Assembly: GCA_949752745.1 (NCBI GenBank)
Contig: OX457024.1
Span: 110,598,219-110,662,218, forward strand
DNA length: 64,000 nt
Reading direction: 5' to 3'
Origin: Protula sp. h YS-2021
Lineage: Eukaryota; Annelida; Polychaeta; Sabellida; Serpulidae
In this document: positions 58,241 to 64,000 of the stretch, piece by piece
How the letters are laid out: every line of letters begins with the position of its first letter
Numbering within the stretch: position 1 is the first letter of the stretch
The notes under the pieces: model-generated
The model's database searches: none
What the model saw: the letters and a program-made list of their open reading frames with translations, nothing else
What the model was told of the DNA's origin: nothing
Position numbers and translations under genes: made by a program

Positions 58241-58822
58241 CCCCGGTCAAAACCTCCCCGACTGAACCCCCCCCCCCCGGCGGCCTAACCCCCCCCCACT
58301 CAACCCTCTCCGTTCTCAAAGAAAATGTGCAATGATAATTAGTTCTGTCGTCTCGTTTCGCACTCGTACGAAACATAGCCATTTGCTAGATTTTTTTGCT
58401 TTACGTACAAATGCCCTTGGTACAATATCTTAGGATTCCCTTTAGCAGATGTGTATTCCATGATGGTAACATGATTTTTCACAGCAACCTGGGTCACTAA
58501 ATTACCCATTCAAGTGAATCACAATGGATATAAGTCACATCTACTGCAAGGAAAATTGTAATTTGTAAACTCGCAACCAGCATATGAATTGCAGTTTTTA
58601 ATGTGTACACACTCATCAATCGTTAGAGCACTTGCAATTTCAAAAACTGAGTGCTGTCATCAATGGATGTATGCAGTTTCTTTTATAAGGATGATCAATT
58701 CCTTCAGTAGTTCAGAAATTGCAATTTTAAACGCCGTGTGATCTCTTCAATGGGCATTTGAAGTGTAATTAACAACGTCGATGTATCACAATTACAAAAT
58801 ATAAAATAGACCTCACAACGAT

Positions 58823-58935
58823 GCGTATTCCTATTACTGGTGTTATTTGGAGGCCGGAAACTGGGACTACTGCTGCAGTGGGGATTGGTTTCCATGGTGT
58901 AACATACCCATAAAGCGAATCTGGTACAAGCTGGG
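58823..58935 (+). pseudogene. 3' fragment of the Cys-rich peptide gene, copy B
   Basis: Codes 'YSYYWCYLEAGNWDYCCSGD', then diverges where the intact gene has its second repeat, retaining 'WC', 'RIWYKLG' and the 3' flank (58935-59045), which aligns to copy C 30640-30745 inverted. It lies right of the polymerase element, while A's fragment of the same gene lies left of it. The first-repeat codons occur in both fragments, so the gene may have had more repeats, or the two losses overlap. 58250-58822 shows no gene, only C-runs (58268-58305). Confidence 0.75.
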
Positions 58936-59045
58936 AGTATTGCAGATTTCATTAATTTTCAAAATCTGGATTTTACTGTTCTATTTGTTTTCATCTGGAT
59001 ACCGATAAGCTTTCCAGTGTTAGCTAAAATGGAAATTCAAGAATC

Positions 59046-60389
59046 CTTTTTACCCAGCTGTTCAGTGAATAATGAAGTCCGACCTCATTTTGACTGAACG
59101 AAAACCTACTAACATCACAGCGTTTACAAAGTATGGATAATGTAGTAGTTAGTATAACAACCTGAACATCGGCCAGATTGTGGAACATCCCAACAGAATA
59201 TCATTACAAACCAAAGCATTCGCGTTTTGTCAGTGCACATGTTTTTAACGTCATTATATTTAAAGATACTTTTTTAAACTTACTTTTTTATATCAGCACT
59301 CTTAAGTACTAGAAAGAAATAGGTACATTATAGTTAAAATATTTTTGTTGTCGATCGGCCTTGACTTTGTTAATTGAAAAACGTCAGAACTATTTTGTAA
59401 GTACTTACTTAGAATTGCGTCATTAACTCTTAATGATTAATATCATTGTAGTTCCATACCGGGGGAACTAACTGTCCTGCTCATCCTCGATTGGATCATT
59501 AAAAAATGTACCAAAAAACGAGTAAAATAATGTAATACTGTGTATCTTATAAGTCAAAACAGGTTTGGTTTTACCCTGGCCGTGCATTCTTTAATCGCCG
59601 ACATGGTATATTTTTAATTTTGGAAGTAATCATAAGCTATTGGTAGTCTTTGTGTGACTCCACAGGTATAATTGCGTAAGTGAACTTCATAAGCGTACCT
59701 CCATATGTGTAACTGAGAAGTGTAATCGCGATCAGTGGACTATAAGTGTTGTTTTACCTATTTGATAGCAGCATATGTTATATTCACAATAAGGAAGGTG
59801 AATTACAATGTCATTATACATACGGTATTTAAATCCATAACGGGCTAAGACAGTTGCAGTCAATGTTTCTTATATGCGTTCTAACAAAAAGTTAAAGGAA
59901 GTTTTAGAAAATTAATAAAAGCTATTGTAAGTTATTTTTTATTTATCAATTTAGGTGTTTGAAGCAAAAACGACTGCACCTAAAATAGTTTTAGGCAACT
60001 CTATATTTTCACCAAGCACAGTTAAAACAGCATGTTAAAATTAGAAGCTTGAACAAAAATAAAGTACGTTGTGGTGTGTGAGGAACGTATGAGTATGTCC
60101 GAATGTAAATAAAGCCAATATTTACAGTTTTTACCACAGCAGTTAAATCGAAACGGTTTACGGTCGTTTTTTTTCTTCAAATAGCATAGCTTATGACAGA
60201 ATGCGATAAATATTGAAGGTTAGTAATTCACATAAATTTTCTTCACAAATATAATGGAAAATATCCCATTAAGTCATATTTCTTTAAGTCTACAAGCTAT
60301 AAATATGACCGTGAGTAACATACCCTTAATATTTTGAGAGTATTTTGGCATATTAAATTCTTTTTTATAAGAAGTGTTTCTAACCATAT
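59046..60389 (+). other. Downstream non-coding block, copy B
   Basis: Matches A 22840-24157 with small indels (A has about 25 bp extra near 23098; B has 14 bp extra near 59722). No gene. It ends at the BEL LTR; the five bases before the LTR are 'catat', the expected target duplication. Confidence 0.6.
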
Positions 60390-60956
60390 TGTTACGCAGT
60401 CATTTAAATAATTTATGTCTCTTATAATTTATTGACATCAGGTCACTGAAAAGTGACACGTATTGATTAATCAGTGCCAGAATGTTTAAGTATTTATGGC
60501 ATGACACTGTACAAGTCACGTGATGTCTGTAGTATATAAACAGTTTCTTTCCGCCTTTTGACAAATAGTTTCAAGTTTCGGACGGTGCGTGATCATATTT
60601 AGGAAAGTTCCGATAAAATTGGTAAGATTCAAATTTCTTGTGATTGTGAATTAAGTAATTTATTTATTTGTGAAATTATTATGACTAAATTCAAGATATA
60701 ACAAGGTAAAATTGATTTAAGAGTTACGTTTAGTGTTTAGATCAGTCGTTAAAGTTTTTTTCTTTTTTCTTTTCTTTTTTTCTTAGAAAACCGGCATTTC
60801 GGCATTACGGCATCTCGGTACGGCATTACGGCTTTACGGTATTATGGCTTTACGGCATTGGCATTTACAAGATCACCGAGATACGAAGCCGCGTTCGCAA
60901 TAAAATATGTTGTAATTAAACAAGGTCTTTGTTTCGTATTCCTTTATCACGCAACA
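60390..60956 (+). repeat. 5' LTR of a BEL/Pao retrotransposon
   Basis: 567 bp beginning TGTTACGC and ending GCAACA. The ends form a short imperfect inverted repeat, as in BEL/Pao LTRs. It contains an E-box CACGTG (60517-60522), a TATA box TATATAAA (60533-60540), a short array of 'tacggcatt' units (60793-60870) and a polyadenylation signal AATAAA (60899-60904). It is followed by the gag leader. The 3' LTR is outside the window. Confidence 0.8.
60517..60540 (+). promoter_or_regulatory. LTR promoter: E-box and TATA box
   Basis: CACGTG at 60517-60522 and TATATAAA at 60533-60540. Transcription would start about 25-35 bp downstream, placing R and U5 (with the AATAAA at 60899) in the right part of the LTR. 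Confidence 0.55.
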
Positions 60957-61005
60957 GTTTGCAATTTTTGGCAAGTTTTTGCTCAGTTTCGCTAATACGG
61001 CTGCC

Positions 61006-62458
61006 ATGAATGACGAGGCCAACGTTGATAGCGTGTCAGTAATGTCAGGAGGCTCAGGTACCTCAGTGTCGTCTGCTATGGCTATGACACGAGCGCGGAA
61101 GGCGGCTCTCCTCGTGAAGGAGAAACACGCTGAGGAACGGGCCCATTTGGAGAGGCTGCAGCTTGAGAAGCAAGCAACAGCTTGACGTGCAGTCAGATAT
61201 TGAGGCCGCAGACGCCGAAGAAAAGGTGCTTGTAGAGGCCGAAGCTGCTATCTCTGGGGCACAGCCTGTGAGTGTAACGTCAGTAGAAGGTGCCACTGCA
61301 ATGCCATCTCAGCCTTTGTCTGCATTCGCCATGCCATTTCAACCAGCAACTGTGAGTACTGAATTTAAATTTGACCACGCTCAAGTTTCCACGATGTCCA
61401 AGTCATTTGATATCAGACCACGTGAAAATCTGCCTCATCTTGACAATGTACCTCCAGTTTGCGCAAAAGATCCGGTGACCTCAAAGCTGTTTGATGTCAA
61501 ACCACCGGAAAATCTTTCTCCTCTGGACAGTGTACCTCCCAATAGCGTTAAAGATCTGGCGCGGTCGAAGCCATTTGATGTCAGACCACGTGACACACTT
61601 CCTTCGATTGACGCTAGTGCAAAGTACAGTCCAGCTTATGACAGGTTTAGTGGTGTGCCTAGTCCTATACACAACGTAGGACAGCATGCATCAGCACTGA
61701 CGGCTGAAACAGTCTCCCCTTTCTCGCATCAACCACGTCAAAGTTGTCATCCAGCATTCTCCACCACATTTCAGTCGCTACCAAATCAGCCCCTACCTGC
61801 TGAAAGCATCCAACAATTAGCTGCCTTGGCTGTTGCTGCTGCATTACCCGAAACTGAAATATTGACATTTGATTCTGATCCAAAGAACTACGTCGAATTC
61901 ATCACTAACTTTAAGATAAATGTGGAATCAAAGGTCTATGAACCATCGGTTTTACTGAACTACTTAATCAGTTACTGTACAGGAGAAGTCAAACACCTAA
62001 TAAAGAACTGTGTTCTTTTAGGAAACCAAGGCTATACACGTGCGCTAGAGCTTCTCAATGAACGCTACGGTCGCAGAAATGAAATCGCTTGTTCAAGTAT
62101 AGATTCTCTTATGAAAGGCCACATCGTCAAAGGAAATGATTCTCGTGGTCTTATCGCGCTGAGCGACGAAATGGAAAGGTGTGCCCTCACGTTACAGTCC
62201 CTAGGGTACGAAAGCGATTTGAACTGCACGCCTACACTGAAGGCAGTAGCCCTGCGTTTGCCCAACTACATTAGAGTTAAATGGGCTGAGTTCGTTTACA
62301 GTTTCTCGCACCTGCGTGACCCAACGTTTAATGATTTGCGTGTTTTTGTAAAGCAGCGTGCAGGTGTCGCAATGTCAACATACGGCGAGATGTTGCGGAG
62401 AGAAGAAATCACAGTTAAAAACCAAAGCACAATACAAGCAAGACAGTATCAACGGTAA
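61006..62458 (+). pseudogene. BEL/Pao gag
   Basis: Starts at ATG 61006 ('MNDEANVDSVSVMSGG') with a charged coiled-coil-like stretch ('KEKHAEERAHLERLQLEKQ'). A frameshift near 61165-61185 moves to the frame that runs to 62458. Three tandem repeats of about 28-29 residues follow (61394-61620: 'SKSFDIRPRENLPHLD', 'SKLFDVKPPENLSPLD', 'SKPFDVRPRDTLPSID'). The conserved core is from about 61840: 'FDSDPKNYVEFITNFKIN', 'LLNYLISYCTGEVKHLIKNC', 'ALELLNERYGRRNEI', the Pao gag domain. It forms the particle that packages element RNA. Confidence 0.85.
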
Positions 62459-63121
62459 TGACGACGCAAGCCAAAAGTCAAGGTGCGAAACAAAAGCTTC
62501 CTGATTGTACACTGTGCGGAGGGCAACATTTCATTGCCAAGTGTGCTTCATTTCTGGAGAAGACGTATGCCAACAGAGTGAAGGTAATCAAAGACAAACG
62601 TTTGTGCTTAAACTGTTTACGACCAGACCACGTTGCTAAAGAGTGCAGAAAAGACTAACAGCTCTCATTGTGAGTCAAAACACCACGAGCTAATTCACGA
62701 CACAAACTATCGCAGACGTTCAGAAGAAAAAAGAAATGAACAACCTCGTGAAAGTACCCCGACTGATTCGTCCTCGGTTAACTGCGTCGCGACCCGCTCC
62801 CCACAAGTTTGTCTTCGCACTGTTCCAGTCGTTATTCCTGGAAACGGAGTTGACGTAGAGACGTACGAGTTACTTGACGAAGGGTCAGACATGACCTTAT
62901 GTACTGAGAGCTTGCTAAAACGCCTAAGGCTTCGAGGCAAAACAGCAAAATTGAATTTAAGTACCGTGACTTCAGCGAATGTGTCCAAACCGTGTACTGA
63001 AGTATCCCTAACTGTAGCATCGCTTGATCGAACAGGCGCTATAGATACTGACAGAGTCTTTTCAGTCAAAAACTTGGCTATATCAATGCGTACTAAGGCT
63101 GATGACGTAGCCTCACAGTAA
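62458..63121 (+). pseudogene. BEL/Pao zinc knuckles and aspartic protease
   Basis: The gag stop and the next ATG overlap as TAATG at 62456-62460. Knuckles: 'CTLCGGQHFIAKC' and 'CLNCLRPDHVAKEC' (ORF 62458-62658). After a frameshift near 62640, 62633-63121 has the third motif 'HCESKHHELIH' and the protease active site 'ELLDEGSDMTLC' (DxGS), followed by a normal-length protease region. The protease would cut the polyprotein. Confidence 0.8.
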
Positions 63122-63138
63122 ATTCCTCACAAGTCGAT

Positions 63139-64000
63139 TTGCTCATCGGAGCTAACGTCCCGGAAGCCTTTTGGAAAGAAGACGAACGTCGAGGAAGTGT
63201 CAAAGAACCCTACGCAGTGAAGTCAGTCCTCGGATGGTCCCTACTAGGGCCGCTTGATAGAACCGTCTCAAACACAAACGCTCACGTAAACTTTCAGCAA
63301 GGTGATTTACAAAGTCAAGTGGAACGAATGTGGAAAACTGACTTTGACGAATCAGTATACAGCAATAAAAGCGGAATGTCTCTTGCTGACAAAGAAGCTC
63401 TGAGTATCTTTGACGAAAGTGTTGAGCACACTGGGGAACGGTACATGCTTTCGCTGCCATGGAGAACTGGTGTCCCGAAGTTAGAAAGCAACTTACCGCT
63501 TGCTGTCACGAGATTGAATTGCCTAGAAGTTTTCCAAGAAAAAATCGCTTCATTAAGCGTACTTTAGTGCGTTGGGTGATTACGTGACAAAAGGTTATGC
63601 ACAAAAGGTTGGTACTCTAGAGGAACACGCTAAGGATGTGAATTGCTGGTACTTATCTCATCATCCAGTCATCAATCCGAATAAACCGGAAAAAATTCGC
63701 ATAATATTTGATTGCGCGGCTAAGTACAGGGGCACTTCATTAAATGACTGCCTGCTGCAAGGCCCAGATCTGGTCAATCCTTTGATCGGAGTGCTACTTC
63801 GCTTTCGGCAAGAGCATATCGCAATTGTTGGTGACATAGAAGCTATGCTCCATCAGGTACAAGTTTTGGAGGGACCGTGACTACATCCGTTTCTTGTGGT
63901 GGCAAGACGCGATGATAGTTCATATCCTCGGCGCAACGTCATCTCCTAGTGCTACTGCGTTTGCTATGCGCAAGACGGCCACTGACAACCAGTGTGAGTT
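63139..64000 (+). pseudogene. BEL/Pao protease end and reverse transcriptase start
   Basis: 63139-63567 has 'LLIGANVPEAFW'-type linker, 'VLGWSLLGPLD' and 'GERYMLSLPW'. 63572-63880 has the RT opening 'IRIIFDCAAKYRGTSLND', 'LLQGPDLVNPLIGVLLRFR' and '[16 protein letters not shown]'. After a frame change near 63870: '[12 protein letters not shown]', then, apparently after an internal loss, '[18 protein letters not shown]'. The YxDD box is beyond the window. Confidence 0.8.

Larger units (their letters stand above)
50150..58250 (+). mobile_element. Polinton-type polymerase B element, copy B
   Basis: Same block as 14646-22845: divergent small ORFs (50214-51298), zinc fingers (51460-51970), and polymerase (51973-52280 and 56271-58240) split by a different LINE. 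The polymerase lacks the residues coded by A 16100-16937. The right limit is a C-rich stretch at 58265-58305. Confidence 0.7.
39742..60389 (+). repeat. Segmental duplication, copy B
   Basis: Second direct copy of the unit in bases 1-24157. Compared with A it has lost 5112-9005, the Cys-rich gene 5' half, and about 840 bp of the polymerase gene. It has an extra 46720-48905, a LINE at 52281-56270, and 58250-59050, which includes the 3' part of the Cys-rich gene. Similarity to A stops exactly where the BEL LTR begins, so the true right limit may lie beyond that element and outside the window. Confidence 0.9.
60390..64000 (+). mobile_element. BEL/Pao LTR retrotransposon, 5' part
   Basis: LTR, gag, zinc knuckles, aspartic protease and the start of reverse transcriptase in the usual BEL/Pao order, cut by the window end. 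Frame breaks near 61180, 62640, 63120, 63565 and 63870 mark a defective copy or sequencing indels. It sits exactly at the right edge of copy B. Confidence 0.9.

Noticed and set aside
60793..60870. 'tacggcatt' repeats as a possible primer-binding site
   Set aside because: They lie inside the LTR, before the polyadenylation signal, so they cannot be the primer-binding site, which should follow 60956. I could not match the bases after 60956 to a tRNA end by eye.

Overview
The window looks like AT-rich nuclear DNA of a multicellular animal. Nearly all recognisable coding sequence comes from eukaryotic transposable elements: L2/CR1-like and Jockey/CR1-like LINEs, an R2-type LINE with a restriction-like endonuclease, a Ty3/gypsy relic, a BEL/Pao LTR retrotransposon, and DNA polymerase B of Polinton/Maverick type. 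There are no bacterial operons, rRNAs, or tRNAs that I can see. A marine invertebrate fits; I lean towards a lophotrochozoan such as a bivalve, but the sequence does not settle this and a cnidarian is possible.

Large-scale layout. Bases 1-24157 (copy A) and 39742-60389 (copy B) are two direct copies of one unit, about 39.7 kb apart. They are interrupted by different insertions and deletions. The stretch between them is not unique: about 29.9-34.0 kb is a third, older, inverted and gappy copy (copy C). Copy C lacks the polymerase element found in A and B, so it serves as an 'empty site' and shows which differences are insertions and which are deletions.

Genes. The only intact gene I would call host-like is a 131-residue secreted cysteine-rich peptide in copy C (30746-31141, minus). 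It has a signal peptide, a pro-region and two C-x9-C-x8/9-C repeats. Its relatives in A (14311-14645) and B (58823-58930) are broken. In A and B a Polinton-type polymerase B element (A 14646-22845, B 50150-58250) lies at this gene. Its right part also carries a divergent pair of small Cys-rich ORFs. No integrase, packaging ATPase, protease or capsid gene is visible.

Nested insertions. In A, a 3.6-kb R2-type LINE lies immediately after the four codons of the polymerase DTDS catalytic motif. It encodes reverse transcriptase, a CCHC knuckle, a PD-(D/E)xK-like endonuclease and, in the same reading frame downstream, a NADAR (YbiA-like) domain. This is the most interesting item in the window. In B, a different LINE (52281-56270) sits in the polymerase zinc-binding region, and it is itself interrupted by an about 0.8-kb AT-rich array of GATATC-type palindromes. 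A also carries a Jockey/CR1-like LINE (9196-11335). Both A and B carry the same dead L2/CR1-like LINE (2575-4761 and 42050-44155).

The right end (60390-64000) is the 5' LTR, gag, zinc knuckles, protease and start of reverse transcriptase of a BEL/Pao element, which runs off the window. The remaining intergenic DNA holds minisatellites, microsatellites and diverged repeat arrays. Almost every element ORF carries frameshifts or stops; lesions shared by A and B argue that many are real, but uncorrected sequencing indels cannot be excluded for the rest.
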